Shown: in pieces, positions 44,859 through 57,032 of the stretch
Numbering within the stretch: position 1 is the first letter of the stretch
Layout: each line of letters opens with the position of its first letter
Source: Loripinus fragilis
Lineage: Eukaryota; Mollusca; Bivalvia; Lucinida; Lucinidae
Assembly (NCBI GenBank): GCA_964019695.1
Contig: OZ026518.1
Span: 106,178,305-106,242,304 of the forward strand
Direction: 5' to 3'
Length of the DNA: 64,000 bases
Position numbers and translations under genes: made by a program
Notes under the pieces: generated by a model
Databases searched by the model: none
Seen by the model: the letters and a program-made list of their open reading frames with translations, nothing else
Told to the model about the DNA's origin: nothing

Positions 44859-44947
44859 TGGATAGCTCAGTAGGTAACGACTCGGAGAACAGAGCATCAA
44901 TATGTATATTTTTAGTTTAGTAAGGGGGGGGGGTTCGAGTCCTCGTA
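44859..44947 (+). other. tRNA-like sequence, left arm of family C
   Basis: A box in TGGATAGCTCAGTAGGTAAC and B box GGTTCGAGTCC, with a longer than usual spacing and a G run just before the B box. No acceptor stem. Confidence 0.5.
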
Positions 44948-45571
44948 AATGAATGTTTTTTTTTTCGCTCGTTATCTTTTATTCTTCACTGTGTAATATT
45001 ATATTTATTGTGTCTTTATCTATATTTTAATCGTATTAGCACAATTATTCATCCACCTGTGCCAAGTGCACCTTAAATTGCTCATCAGCAAACAAGAACA
45101 CCCAGGTGAGATTTCACAGAATATGGCATATCATCAGGGTCTACACGGTTTGCTTTTACAAACGCGATACTCGACAACCGAAGTAATTTGGTCACAATGA
45201 GCAGCAGACAGATCCAACATGGTGCAAGTGTTATGGCTTTGAGGCTCAAGATGGCATAAATGGTTAATAACATACATGATGAATTGTGGCAAAATATTGG
45301 TGTTTGTTGTAAACCAAACACAATTTCACAAACATATAATATGGGTCCCGTCCCTAGAAAATCTGTCTTTGGGGTTAGCATTAAAGTCATGCTCTAACCA
45401 GCCAACTCAGCTACAGAGTAGCTAGAATAGCGAAATGTATCCCCTTTAAAAACATTTTAATGCGTGTAAGCACGTTTAACATGCTTGTATCAAAAAGATC
45501 GTGAGCAAAAAGGCGCGCGCAAGTGAATTGTAATCACATTCAAAATAAAAATGATATAAAAATACCCTTGT

Positions 45572-45632
45572 ATGGGGATCGAACCATCAACCTTGCGGAT
45601 AACGGTTAAGTGGCCTATCCACTACACTAGGA
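45572..45632 (-). other. tRNA-like sequence, right arm of family C
   Basis: In sense: CCTAGTGTAGTGGATAGGCC (A box) and GATGGTTCGATCCCCATA (B box), converging on the left-arm copy. Confidence 0.55.
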
Positions 45633-45884
45633 AAACACACGAACAAACGATTAGATATTTTACTCTTTATTTGCATCAAAATACCAGTGTATAATTCTAT
45701 TAATAGTTATCTAAAAATAGCTTTGTTATTGGTAAATATTTACAATAATACAGAATGTCAACAAAGACAGAATATCGTTGTAGCACTATAACAGTAACAT
45801 CAAACCCAGGGATTGCCAATTTTTAATATTTTATTTATAAGTTGCCTACGTCACGAGAAATCTATCTTTTGAATGATTTGAACA

Positions 45885-46960
45885 GGTTCAGTTCATATAA
45901 ACCCTGTGTCCCTTTTGTGGGACATAGGTGAACAGCACAGACCAATATCAGAGTCACAGAACGTGGCGTTTACTTAGGGTCTTCACTGTTCACGCACTCA
46001 AGGTTCGTCTAAAAAGTGAATACATTGAATATCCTGAGCGATCATCAGACTGCACGCGGTGTGTAGAAGTAATCTACGCGTTTGTAACTAGCATGCAAGA
46101 AAACTATTTTTTTTATTTACGACGTTAACCCATATAAGCCTAGCGTCCTTTTTGTGGGACATAGGAAAACAGTGCAGGCCCAGATCTGACGCAGCAGAAC
46201 GCGGCATCTGATCAGGGTCCCCACTGTCTGCACACAGAATGTTCTATTAAAATTTGAATACAAATGAAAATTACCATCCATCAACCCTTAAAACGGAAAT
46301 GGACTGGTTCAATGGACAAGAGTGGGAAATTCCATTCGGCTTAAATGGGTTAATAAAATTTACAGTATACTAATAATTTCAATAATCTGCGAAATACAGT
46401 CAAGTGGATAAAACGCCTTTAGCCATGGTTACTGTCCGCTTCTACTTTAAGGTTAAATCCCGTTTATTTGGAGAAGAAAAGACAAAGGCGCAGAACAGCC
46501 TATGCATCTGCGCAGTCTAATAATCGCCTTTATTTTTCGTTAGCTTGAGGGCTTTAAACTCGCCATACGCATAATTCTGGATTCTAGCTAGTCTCTGTAG
46601 CTAACCAGGCTGGTTGAACCTTACCTGGTCGAAAATCCTGAACACAGATTTTCGCCGTTGAAGCCTACTGGCCTATCTGTTGTTGTTTTTAAACGATAGG
46701 TTCTACATGAGTTTAGTTGTCTGCTGAAAACTTCTTCAAAATAAATGTCTTCCAAAAAACTTTCAGTAATACCACCAGCTTTTCAAAATGTTTAGATCAG
46801 GATGAATATTTTGTCGGGACTGATCTGGGACCAGGCTGTTTGCAATACCTCCCAGAGCCACATCATGGTTTGGTCCGCATTTTATCTAGTACGCGGTGTT
46901 TAATCAGGGTATTCACTATTCGCTCACAGACGGTTCCTCTAAAAGTTCAATGAATAAAAA
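45885..46960. repeat. Cluster of dispersed repeat units (CTGATCAGGGTCTTCACTGTT)
   Basis: At least four decayed units of a common repeat, with features such as TGTGGGACATAGG, CAGAACGCGGC, GATCAGGGT and CACTGTTCGCNCACA. Units occur near 45900, 46130, 46490 and 46790; relatives are at 19290, 26040 and 61040-63150. No protein is encoded. Confidence 0.65.
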
Positions 46961-47089
46961 AAAACCCTGCATAAAACATGTAAAATAAACCCATCCGATT
47001 GATAAATGAGGAAAGTTCATTCTGATAGGTAGGACAGATATATCATACTTATTAGCACCATACATAGGTCAAGCGATGATCAGACTGCG

Positions 47090-47567
47090 TTTGTGTACGT
47101 GTTGTGTTACACTCGGAATGGTGAACCCTCAATAGATGATTGGCCATCCCGAGTGTTATATGGTAAAACAGACGCTGTAAGCAGGTTTCAACATTACTGT
47201 TTAGAACAACAGCAACAACAACAACAACAGCAGCAGTCGTACCAACATGGCAATATCACTAGCACCTTTTTTTGCACTAAAGCATTCGGAATGGCGAGGC
47301 CTCTTTCAAGAGGTTTGGCCATTTTGGTTGTTGTAGGGCTTAAAGGCGCGATGGTCCTGTGTGTAAATATGCCTTTTTGGCTGCCAACATTTGTTACTAG
47401 TTAGCTAAATGCTACTATATTTTGTCCTTCTACTTGAAAATGTTTTCACTCTCAGTACATTCCATATGTATCCTACTTTCACATATGTGTATTTTTGTTT
47501 TGTGACGATGAGCTGTATATGCTTAAGTCTAATAAAACTTCTGTTCTGTTCTGTTCTGTTCTGTTAC
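47090..47567 (+). mobile_element. LINE 3' end with (GTTCT)n tail
   Basis: The sequence ends GTCTAATAAAACTTCTGTTC and then TGTTC repeats, the usual form of a LINE 3' terminus. It interrupts the dispersed unit GATGATCAGACTGCG..ATCTACGCG, which is continuous near 63090. A (CAA/CAG)n tract at 47207-47236 gives a poly-Q frame that is probably not a gene. Confidence 0.55.
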
Positions 47568-48640
47568 TAATCTACGCGTGCAAGACATTTTTTTCTTTCA
47601 TCGTTGATCCAATTTGTTATGGAAATGTATCAAACTAATTAAAAATGATACTTTTTTTACGTTTGTTTGTTTTTTATGCAAATCTGATGTACACTCTGAT
47701 CAGTGTTTGATGCACACGCGCAGAATTGTTTGGCATACTATTCTGATCAGTAATGCTACTATTTTTCGAAAATCTATTTCACTATAAAATATTGTAACAG
47801 TCCAGTGAATTAAACGCCGTTACTATGGTTACTCTGCCACCTGCTAAGAGATTAAAAAGACAGGTACTGTCCTGAACACCAGATGTCCTCAATACCCACG
47901 CACGGCGTTAGTAGTAAATTTATTGGCTAAAATGTCCCTGCGTTGGCATGCGTAGATTATCGCAGGTCATATCAGTAATATGATTGGACGGCTATCCTGT
48001 GCGGGGACCACGCGTTTCTGATTGGTTCATATGAAGAACTTCGCGAAAAGTGCGTGTATTCGCGAAGGAATATGCGTTAATTTCACACGCGTTGGACTCG
48101 CAGGAGTCTCGCACGAGACCCGCAAAAATGGGAAACTCGTTAGCAATCTGCACTGTATATAGAAATCAGAAAACATTTTTAAAATACCATTCCCCCCTTG
48201 TGCCAGCAAAAGCTTTTGCCTGTAAATGTGTTACCATATTTTACACATTGTATGGAAGTGGATTGCTTGCACACGGGGAGAAAGATGTTCAGCAGCCCGA
48301 AAACCCAGGGCCTAAGCCCATAAAATGCCTTTTCTACCAAATAAGAAATTAATGACAGTAATGAAGTTCTCTAGAATCAACCTCCTAAATTGCTTTGTAT
48401 TCTGTGCTAGTTTTAACATAAGGTACATGAAGATTTAAGGTAGAATTAGCAAGGTTTATACATTTTTTCATAAGAAAGATTCTCACTGTTATTTAATAAC
48501 ACATTCTTTTGCAAATGTACTGTACTTATCTATTTGCATGCTAGGGAATTGTTCATGTTTTATTTCGTCTGCTGACTTTCTTCAAAATTAAGTTTTTACA
48601 AATAAACCACCCAGAACCACCATCGGAGTGTCAAACAGTT
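47568..48640. other. No gene recognised
   Basis: A short region at 48040-48130 has several CG dinucleotides (TTCGCGAAAAGTGCG.., ACACGCG) and an open frame to 48352 on the + strand, but no domain or splice structure that I recognise. Confidence 0.35.
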
Positions 48641-49917
48641 TGGATCTAGATCAAGACTGACATTCTGTTGGTCTTCATCTGGGTTCAAACTGTTTGCAAA
48701 AGGCCATTGGCAGACGACAAAATTATCCGCTGGCATGGAAAGAGTTATAACAGGTAAATACTTTAGCGTTCTATAGGTAGCTTTTAACTTGGATATACAT
48801 TGTATATGTGTATACCATAATATTCGGGCTCTTTAAATACATTTGACATGCTCTGTCCTTTTAACAAAGCAAAAGTAATATTCAAAGTATCCAGTTATAA
48901 TCAGTTTTACTTTCCAATGCTAAATTGGACACTTTCATACCTTCAAAAGTATTTATTTCTTTTGTTGAGCTTTCAGTTTTGTATGATCTACGGTACATGA
49001 AGTCAAAAATGTACAGGTAACTTCTAACTTCTAAATTATCTCCCCAAAATCATTTTATTACAAAACATATTGTGTTTTTAAAACAATATCATCAATTATC
49101 AGGATTAGTTAATACTCTGCATATGAAATGGTCAATAGATATCGCCATGCCTACCAAATAAATCAAGAAAATAGGCAGAAATCCCTTTTTAAAAAACTTT
49201 TTATTGTCATGATATTTCAGACCCCCTCCCCTTTCTACCCGCCATAACTCTCGAGTGCGTAAGAATTTTGAAAACATTTTGCTAGCTGACTCTTGCCATT
49301 AGATTCACCTATTGCACTGATACTACATGCACCACACTGGAAGCTTAAAAGCAGCGTTCTGGAGCTCAGAAAAATAGGCGTTTAAGGCCCAAACCGTCAA
49401 TGATCCTTTGTAACCTGAAAATGTGGACCCCTGTCACATTTAAATGACTTTCATGTGATTCCTCGCGACAACATCCGTAAACCTTTACTTTATGCATTAC
49501 CCAGTCTTTGAACATTCAGATACTCTTTCATTTGCTTTACTTGCTTGCATCATTTTGTATATAAATGGCAAACAATTCAGGTGTAGCGTTTTCATTTTTG
49601 TTCAGTATATAACCTTCACGCCGATCACTGACCTGCAACGACATCGAATGATTTAGTCAACCGTTGCATATTATTAATAGACTGGGTCAGCTTATGTCCA
49701 TTCTACCAACAGTAATACTCCCCCGTTGAAAAGAACCAAAAGTATGCCAAAATTCTATATAATTACAGAAAAATGCAGCAAAAACATCAGGTTGAAAATT
49801 TGTCAAAAATACTGCAGCTTTTTTCTACCCGCATATCGAAAAGTTAAAGAGAAAATAACGTGAAAAGATGCACTTAAAGTCGATTTTCGCCTTTCTTATT
49901 AATGCGGCAGTACTTCA
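48641..49917. other. No gene recognised; one dispersed hairpin
   Basis: A CCAGATCAGG-family hairpin, worn, is at 48645-48690 with its usual flank GTTTGCAAAAGGCCATTGGC. The rest is AT-rich and unassigned. Confidence 0.4.
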
Positions 49918-50015
49918 GCACACAACATCGGGCCACCAACGGCCCGCCAGCGATACACCATCGAAATGGCGGGCCGTTGGTGGCCCAACGTGCTAGCTGG
50001 GTGTGTGCAAATGTG
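49918..50015. repeat. Hairpin repeat with perfect 20 bp arms
   Basis: GGGCCACCAACGGCCCGCCA and TGGCGGGCCGTTGGTGGCCC are separated by about 17 bp. It is flanked by CACACAACATC and AGCTGGGTGTGTGC, as at 20097. Confidence 0.85.
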
Positions 50016-50094
50016 CAAGCTCGTCTGAGCCAATGCTGTCTAGCTGTTGCCTTTGTGATGAATTCTTCTTACCTTCTGGGTAATTACTATTCTA

Positions 50095-50600
50095 TTTGTG
50101 TAGATAATTACAGGTAAGCCAACCTAATAATGCCAGTTATAGACAAACATACTAATTATACCTTATTATACCTGTGGGCTGGCAAATTTGGGTATGGGCC
50201 GAAATTGACATGGGCCAAAATGTATCCGGCTTTTTTCTCAAAAAGTGCCTATGTTAATTGTTGACCTGTATTTTGGCGGTGGAAAATGACAGTAAGTTAA
50301 AACAAAGATGTTCATGTGAAAAGAAGGTCATTTTGCAATTGAATCTCAAATGCTTAGTCAAACAATTAACATCTACATGTATATCGCATTGACTCGATTT
50401 GCGCTCGTATGGTCTTTTTTCCCATGTTAGGACCTACATGTAGAAACGAACAGGCGATTTTTTTCATTTCGGTGAATGTAGATAAAGTCTTGTTTAGCAC
50501 AGTGGAAAAAACACAAAACCTTGGATACATCTTGTTCGCAATTTCGGAAATGGCGTTCCTCAGCAGAGCAGGTGAGTGATATAGGGCAGCCCAAGAGATC
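50095..50600 (+). repeat. Dispersed repeat, shorter copy of 24799-26405
   Basis: Matches the longer copy in three blocks, losing the central palindrome. It ends beyond TTCCTCAGCAGAGCAGGTGA. Confidence 0.75.
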
Positions 50601-51269
50601 ATACGGGACTTAAGGACATATGCTACTAAATACTTCCCATATTGAAATATTTTCAATACTTTGCATACAGTTTGTTTTATGCATGGGCTATCCATTTATG
50701 CAATAAAAAGGATATGTCACCGTGCTTATTTTTTTAGAATCTCATATTGAAGTTTACAGCATTTGACCAATTTTCTAGAAATATAAAATAATAACACTAG
50801 TCCTAATTATCGAGCTAAATCGGTTGTAATCTTCAGCCAGCTTCTTTCTTTTAACTTAAATTACTGCCCGTGACCTCAAACTTTTAAGAAAATGTGCATG
50901 TTTACTTGTTATCCCATGCTGTGACAAGGTACTGCATGGTATATTTTGACAATTCGTCAAAAAATGGATTTTGTTTTTAGAATAAATCATGTATTAAAAA
51001 TTCTGATATTGAAAATCTTCAAAATTTATTTTTAATTCATGAACTATTATAATACCTTTCAGAAAAAAGAATAAAAATCTGGGGTCACCGAACCAATTCT
51101 CTTTCTAGAGGGCAAAATTTAACCCCACCCCCATAGGTTTCATGCGTAATTCAATATAAAAAGTTCGGGGATAACCATTTCGTTCGTTTTGATGATGCCA
51201 TTTTACTAGTATATGAAGTAATTTAGCATTAAAATGGTAAAAAAGAAAGAAAAAACACACTGAAAATAT
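50601..51269. other. No gene recognised
   Basis: AT-rich, with no recognised element. Confidence 0.4.
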
Positions 51270-51343
51270 GTGCGCATCCGGGAATCGATCCTGGTCCTCT
51301 GGCTTTTCAGCCAGACACGCTAACCACTAGGCCACGAGGTCAA
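51270..51343 (-). other. Solitary tRNA-like sequence
   Basis: In sense: GACCTCGTGGCCTAGTGGTT (A box), an anticodon-arm-like CTGGCTGAAAAGCCAG, and AGGATCGATTCCCGG (B box with a paired T arm). The acceptor 5' GACCTCG has no 3' partner, so a functional tRNA is unlikely. I found no inverted partner, unlike the paired tRNA-like sequences elsewhere in the window. Confidence 0.5.
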
Positions 51344-52040
51344 GTCGTGCGCCGCTCTAAATAACCATACAAGTAGTATAGACTCGGCCACTATCGTATT
51401 CGTAACCAGGGTTATTGTGTACGTCGTTTGATTTCGACTGAGCTACATTTATCTGTCTTTAGTGCTGAAGCGATCAGTTCTAAAAAGATGTCAATAGATA
51501 TTTCGAACACACTTTAATTAGTTATTTTGTGAAGAAAATGTCGGAACACCGATATGACATAAGAATATCGGAAGCTGTGTTGATCCGAATCCGTTAAGGG
51601 TCGAAAGACAGGACCCAGACAACTTTCCCCGTTTGCAGACGTGGGAAAGGTGCGCATTGGAAATAGCCGCATATGTCTTTAAACGGACATCCAGGTAGCT
51701 GCGGTGTGCTGAAGCGGTAATAGGGAATTATAATGGAAGGTGTTAGTTTTATACTATAGCTTTTGAAATTATTTAAGCAGAATTCCTGTGCAAACAAATG
51801 TTTTACCTAAATATCTTGCGAGTATTCTGATATGTTTTTTTATGAATTTCCCTCTGCAAACTCTTCGTCCTTTTTGATGGTTTTTGATAGAGCCCTAAGA
51901 ATGATTAAATTATATAGTAAAACAGGCTTTTTGAGATCATCTCATTGGTAGATATTTGGTCATAGTTATCAAAGTATTCAATATATTTGCCCTGTGCAAA
52001 CAGGACACTATGCTCAGTTCAATTGCGAACAAATTGGTTT
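51344..52040. other. No gene recognised
   Basis: AT-rich spacer before the duplicated block. No domain-bearing frame. Confidence 0.4.
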
Positions 52041-52641
52041 ATTATAGATGAACGAACCAAGCGGAAGCAATGATGATTCTCTTCTGAGAACCATAACTAA
52101 ACAAAACCAACGCAAATGAAGCTTAACTGTTATAATTCAATGTTGGCTATATTTTGGCCATGACGGTCATTTTGTTATATTGTTAATTAATGAATTCAAT
52201 GTATGATTTATATTGACAAGTTCAACTGAGAACAACTATTTTAAATCAACTTTCCACACCAACTATAAACTCATATCAATTGATCACCAACTGTGAACAA
52301 GTATTTTAACTAAATGTTTAAACATCAGCTATCAACCAGCTATCAACCGTTTTTCAACTGTTAGCAAATATTTCATCTCAATGCTGGACTCAACGTTTCA
52401 ACACAAAGTTTGCACTTCATATTCCAACTATCAACAATCACAACAAACCAACATCTTATAACTGCATGATTCGGTGGGGTTCGCAACCAAATCATGAATT
52501 TGGCAACAGACGATCAAAACTGCTACACAGCAGTTGACATGCAAGCCAACGTTATAATAATTTTACTGTTATTAATATCTGCTATCTGAGTATAACTATT
52601 AACACATTATGAGTTTTATCAATAGATTTTTTAACTTTCGC
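52041..52641 (+). repeat. About 600 bp direct repeat, copy 1
   Basis: From TATAGATGAACGAACCAAGC to TTTTTAACTTTCGCCA. Essentially identical to 53447-54048; the differences seen are single bases, for example TTATTAATATCTG against TTATTTATATCTG. Confidence 0.95.
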
Positions 52642-53030
52642 CATGATTCGGTGGGGTACACAACCAAATCATGGATTTGGCAACAGACGATCAAAACTGC
52701 AACACAACAGTTGATACCGCACGCACGCCCGCACTATAATAATTACACTGTTATTAATATTTTCTATCTGTCAACTCAAAATTAACACTTTATGGAATCA
52801 CAACAAATCAATGTATAGTCCGTGCTCGATAAGAGTAGAGTGACGAAGCAGATTTACAGTTAGAAGTATGAAGGAAACCCCTATATTTGTCCAATCAGGT
52901 GAATAAAGTACCATGACGTGACCAACCACGTAACTCCACTCTTATCAAGCACGGACGCTAACGTCAGCTTCCAATTCATGAATTTGGCAACAGAAGAAAT
53001 AATTATACTGTTATTAATATGTGCTACTCC
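52466..53030. repeat. Three diverged units (CATGATTCGGTGGGGTNC...TTTGGCAACAGA)
   Basis: Units start at about 52466, 52643 and 52975 (the last is partial). They share AATCATGNATTTGGCAACAG and TAATAATT-TACTGTTATTAA, with spacing of about 177 bp between the first two. Confidence 0.75.
52818..52956. mobile_element. 139 bp MITE
   Basis: Inverted ends GTCCGTGCTCGATAAGAGTA and CACTCTTATCAAGCACGGAC. No target duplication is certain. Confidence 0.75.
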
Positions 53031-53229
53031 ACGAGGCAGAACTTGATACATCCATATGTCAGGATCTGTATAACCGTCATGACAGAATAGAAACGTCTGC
53101 TGTGATTGTTGGATAACACCTGTAATAGAAAGAAAAACAGCAGCACGCAACACCCACAGGCCTATCCTAAATAATTCTTACCCACCTGGTTCGTTTCATA
53201 CCCAATGGGAGGGTTTTTAGGGGCGGGTC

Positions 53230-53446
53230 TGTTGAAACTGCAATATGCATAAATATACAGCGGTCACCTTCAGAAAGGAATTGCGCTTGTTATTTTCAAG
53301 GAAGGTCGACTAGCAAGCGAAACAACTCTTGATAGAATTAAGTTTTTTATAGCGTGAATATAACGAACACTGCACTCAAAGATCAAATGATAAGTCTTCC
53401 CTATAATAAACAAATTTAATTACTGATAGGAATTAAATTCTATTAT
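53230..53446 (+). repeat. 217 bp duplication, copy 1
   Basis: From CTGTTGAAACTGCAATATGC to GGAATTAAATTCTA. Appears identical to 58482-58698. It is followed directly by the second copy of the 600 bp repeat. Confidence 0.95.
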
Positions 53447-54048
53447 TATAGATGAACGAACCAAGCGGAAGCAATGATGATTCTCTTCTGAGAACCATAA
53501 CTAAACAAAACCAACGCAAATGAAGCTTAACTGTTATAATTCAATGTTGGCTATATTTTGGCCATGACGGTCATTTTGTTATATTGTTAATTAATGAATT
53601 CAATGTATGATTTATATTGACAAGTTCAACTGAGAACAACTATTTTAAATCAACTTTCCACACCAACTATAAACTCATATCAATTGATCACCAACTGTGA
53701 ACAAGTATTTTAACTAAATGTTTAAACATCAGCTATCAACCAGCTATCAACCGTTTTTCAACTGTTAGCAAATATTTCATCTCAATGCTGGACTCAACGT
53801 TTCAACACAAAGTTTGCACTTCATATTCCAACTATCAACAATCACAACAAACCAACATCTTATAACTGCATGATTCGGTGGGGTTCGCAACCAAATCATG
53901 AATTTGGCAACAGACGATCAAAACTGCTACACAGCAGTTGACATGCAAGCCAACGTTATAATAATTTTACTGTTATTTATATCTGCTATCTGAGTATAAC
54001 TATTAACACATTATGAGTTTTATCAATAGATTTTTCAACTTTCGCCAC
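53447..54048 (+). repeat. About 600 bp direct repeat, copy 2
   Basis: Second copy of 52041-52641. It is fused at its left edge to a 217 bp segment whose other copy lies 5 kb downstream. No open frame of note is in either copy. Confidence 0.95.
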
Positions 54049-55008
54049 TGGTCGAGCAGATTCATATAACTGAATCTACAAGACCACCGCCATCAAGTTG
54101 AAAAAAACGCCGCCATGGCCGCCAACACCTATGAATGCAATCCGTCCAACAACATCATATCTAAACCACTGAATAGACTCTATTTCTGGGTAGTTAATAA
54201 AGCATTGCAAACTGCTTAATAATAGCATAATTAGTTCTTGCACGGATGTTTTATTATAGAGTCAGTATTCTCAGAATACCACAACTGAAGTATGGATATA
54301 ATATTAGACCAAACTAAACAAGTGTTTGGAAAAAGGTAATTAAGTTGCTGATAGTCTTCTCAATGAACTTCTTAAGTGCACATGCTCTTATCCGCCCAAT
54401 ATCTTTACCTCCTGCATGAGATAGAAGGTAACAAGGATAATTGTTTCAACTACAATTTTTCAAGGCTAAATGACGTTGCAGCCACAACTTCGTCAATCAG
54501 GTCACCATAATGAGGTATTAAATTGACATGTGTAAATGCCTTCTTTATAAGCGATAAAGAAACAATCCAGACCATTGCAGCATATATGAAGAACAAACAA
54601 CTCTAAACAACATTAAAATAACATTCTGTCAAAATGGGGGTGGCATATGTTCACGAACCAACACGTTATGTTTTTTTTTTATAATGTATAAACTGTAGGA
54701 TGTACTTTACTCTGACCACCTTCCCATAAATTTGATACCTGAATCTGCTACACGTTGAAAGGTAGCCATAATGCAACTTCAATTCTGAAAGAATGTCAGT
54801 TAATACGAATGTGGAAGTGGGACACTGGGTGCTCCATGAAGTTCTTAACCTTGTCAAGGATGGTTGAAAACTGATAACATTTAAAACAGGCTGACCATCT
54901 AAATGACAAAAAAGAGGGCCTTGAACTTTTGGTCTGACTTGAAAAGCTGTTAGCTAATGAAACAGGGCAAATATGCTTTTTTTTACTTGAATAAAATAAC
55001 AACTTGGC

Positions 55009-55054
<46 letters not shown>

Positions 55055-56247
55055 AACAAAACGCAAAGTAATTAGGATATTTTTCTCATATATGACAAAA
55101 TGTGAAACATGCACATGTATTATCCGCAAATTATCACTTGTTTGGTATAAAAGGATATACCAGAGATGTATGTTTTTGCCATGAAAAAGAGTAGCTGTCT
55201 AGAAACAAATAGCAATAAAAGTAAATTTTTTATCCATATTGGGTAGTCATAATGTATTACAGTTTGACTGCTCACAGAAAGTATCAAACTTCAAAACTCC
55301 CCCTTTATTTAACTTAAACGTATCCACTCACAGTGATGCATTGAAAAACAAACGCTGCACTTCGCTGGCAAAAGGTTCAAGAACTCTGTGGAAACAGCAA
55401 TTGATAGTTGGCCCGCTGCTGGCGCCAAGAGCCTGAATCCCTGCCACTGTTTTCGAGAAATGGAATCTGCTATACCACTTTCTCAAAAATGATATGCACT
55501 GCATTGATATTGAAATTATGACTTAATGACTATTGAAGTATGGCTCTGACAAGATTCATAAAACACACATCCTTAGCAGTCTTGGAGTTCAAAATGTGGA
55601 CAAATGCTATGTGATCGTATGTAAACTGAATAGCCTTTTTTTCTAAAAACTGTTCTACCGTATGCAATTGCCAAAGCAATTGGAATTAGTTCAAAAATGT
55701 TATGACTTTTAAAATATTAGATTTGTATCACAGGTCAGGCCAATATTAATGATGCAAATATCCGACAAAGTAAAATCCACAGCCAAAATCAGAATCACCC
55801 ACACTATCTGTCTGCAATTTCAATGAAGTAGCCGTACTTTCATATCTTGCATGTAATATATACAAATGATTTCCGAAAGAAAATTGTTGCCTTATTTTGA
55901 GATCTTTTAATATGCCATTTCACAGTATAACATAGTGAGAGGACAGCGTAGGTTTGAAATAGATTTATAGGGGAAAGACCTGCCATTCGACCAAGCGCTT
56001 CTTCTTGATCAAGTTTTTCCATGCACAAAGCCTCATTTTGCAAAAAGAAGTTTTAAGTATTACATTCTCCTAGAAAAAACAAACACACAAACAAACAAAA
56101 AACCTTTGCAATGCGATTTAATCCCAATCTGAAACCTTCTGTCTGATTTGCATGGATAAATGTCTAATATATGTTGTAGTGTACGAACATTAATTCGCGT
56201 TTGCTATAGGACCCTTTTGTATTTGTTGGGAACGAAACCTTACAGGT
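54049..56247. other. No gene recognised; 41-T homopolymer at 55012-55052
   Basis: The poly-T tract could be the complement of a poly-A tail or a slippage product; no retrocopied gene could be recognised beside it. The poly-lysine frame on the - strand is an artefact of it. Confidence 0.4.
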
Positions 56248-57032
56248 CTAATCTATCGACCTGACTGCTGCCTTGGTTGAAACTGATAAGTTTGCTGTGT
56301 GCACCGCTGAAAGAAACGTTGCACGAGGAAGCCCATGGTACTGCAAATTGAAAATTATAATTATAATGGACATTCATCCTAGGAACTGAAAAGTAGTGTT
56401 TTATTTATGAACCCAGCTTGGATTTGGTGAGCGATTGCCTTACATTAATAAAGCAAGAGAATACCCACAATTAATCCTACCACAAATCCCTTAAAATTAT
56501 ATTCGTAACAATGGGCAGAAGATATGGCAGTGACAGAAAATTCGCCTAAACGCCCACAAGACCAAATTTTGACAGTCTGCTGATTGGTATTGACTGCTAA
56601 GGTTCCATAGTTTCTGCGTTTGGACAAACACGTTTACACAGTAAATAGACCAAATCTATTTCTCTAAACTCCATTCTATGTTTGTTTAGATGCTTCTTAT
56701 ATAAAAAAAAATAATAATAAAAAAAATAACTAAATCATTGAATGTACATATTGGCCAAAGATCATAATCAAACTCACCGTCACGTGACACGGAAGAAATA
56801 TTTGAATGCAAACTGAAGAACAACAGGAGCGTCGCTGACCTGAGGCCTGGTTTGCTTTAGGGTGGCTGTGATGCAGGTGGGCTGTATGGCCTGGTATCCC
56901 TGTTGCCTTAGTAAAGTGTATGGACGTGTCCTCTATAGAAGTCACCTGTTCTATTGGTGCATCATGGCCCATTTTGTTCACTGACTCAATCTCAACTGCC
57001 TTCCTATGCGATGTTCGTTTGCTCTGTGTCAT
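56248..57032 (-). CDS. Candidate two-exon gene of unknown function (exons 57032-56778 and 56340-56248)
   Basis: I do not recognise this protein. On the - strand an ATG at 57032 opens 85 codons of visibly less AT-rich sequence, starting MTQSKRTSHRKAVEIESVNK and ending CSSVCIQIFLPCHVT, followed by a good donor (ACG|GTGAGT). At 56340 a T-rich tract and TTTGCAG form an acceptor, and the same phase continues YHGLPRATFLSAVHTANLSV, then STKAAVRSID and a stop at 56248. The product would be about 115 aa: hydrophilic, with a His-rich stretch (HTAHLHHSHP) and a cysteine-rich hydrophobic segment (SCCSSVCIQIFLPC). The reading frame just before the ATG follows a CGTTGTGAG acceptor-like site, so there may be an earlier exon. 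Base composition and matching splice phase are the evidence; no family or transcript support is available. Confidence 0.35.

Larger units (their letters stand above)
44715..45787. mobile_element. tRNA-armed terminal-inverted-repeat element, family C
   Basis: The left end AGTGCTACCACAATATTTTG pairs with the right end, which in inverse reads AGTGCTACAACGATATTCTG. The arms remain alignable (TTTACATTTTCGTGTTTGTA against TTGACATTCTGTATTATTGT). Inward-facing tRNA-like sequences lie at 44859-44947 (+) and 45572-45632 (-). The interior includes one dispersed ATATCATCAGGGTCTACACG unit. There is no transposase. The ends are less exact than in family A. Confidence 0.6.

Noticed and set aside
47093..47404. 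103-codon frame with poly-glutamine
   Set aside because: It lies in a LINE 3' region and contains a CAA/CAG tract; no homology recognised and no start or splice support.
26375..50571. ATGGCGTTCCTCAGCAGAGCAG|GTGAGTG in two copies (26375-26396, 50550-50571), looking like a duplicated first exon with a donor site
   Set aside because: It lies inside a dispersed repeat, encodes only about seven residues, and no continuation exon could be found.
54796..55059. 87-codon - strand frame with a poly-lysine run
   Set aside because: It is produced by the 41-base poly-T tract; no domain on either side.
56445..56627. 60-codon - strand frame ending in a hydrophobic segment as a further exon of the candidate gene
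   Set aside because: No clear acceptor in the right phase, and it falls within the intron of the better two-exon model.
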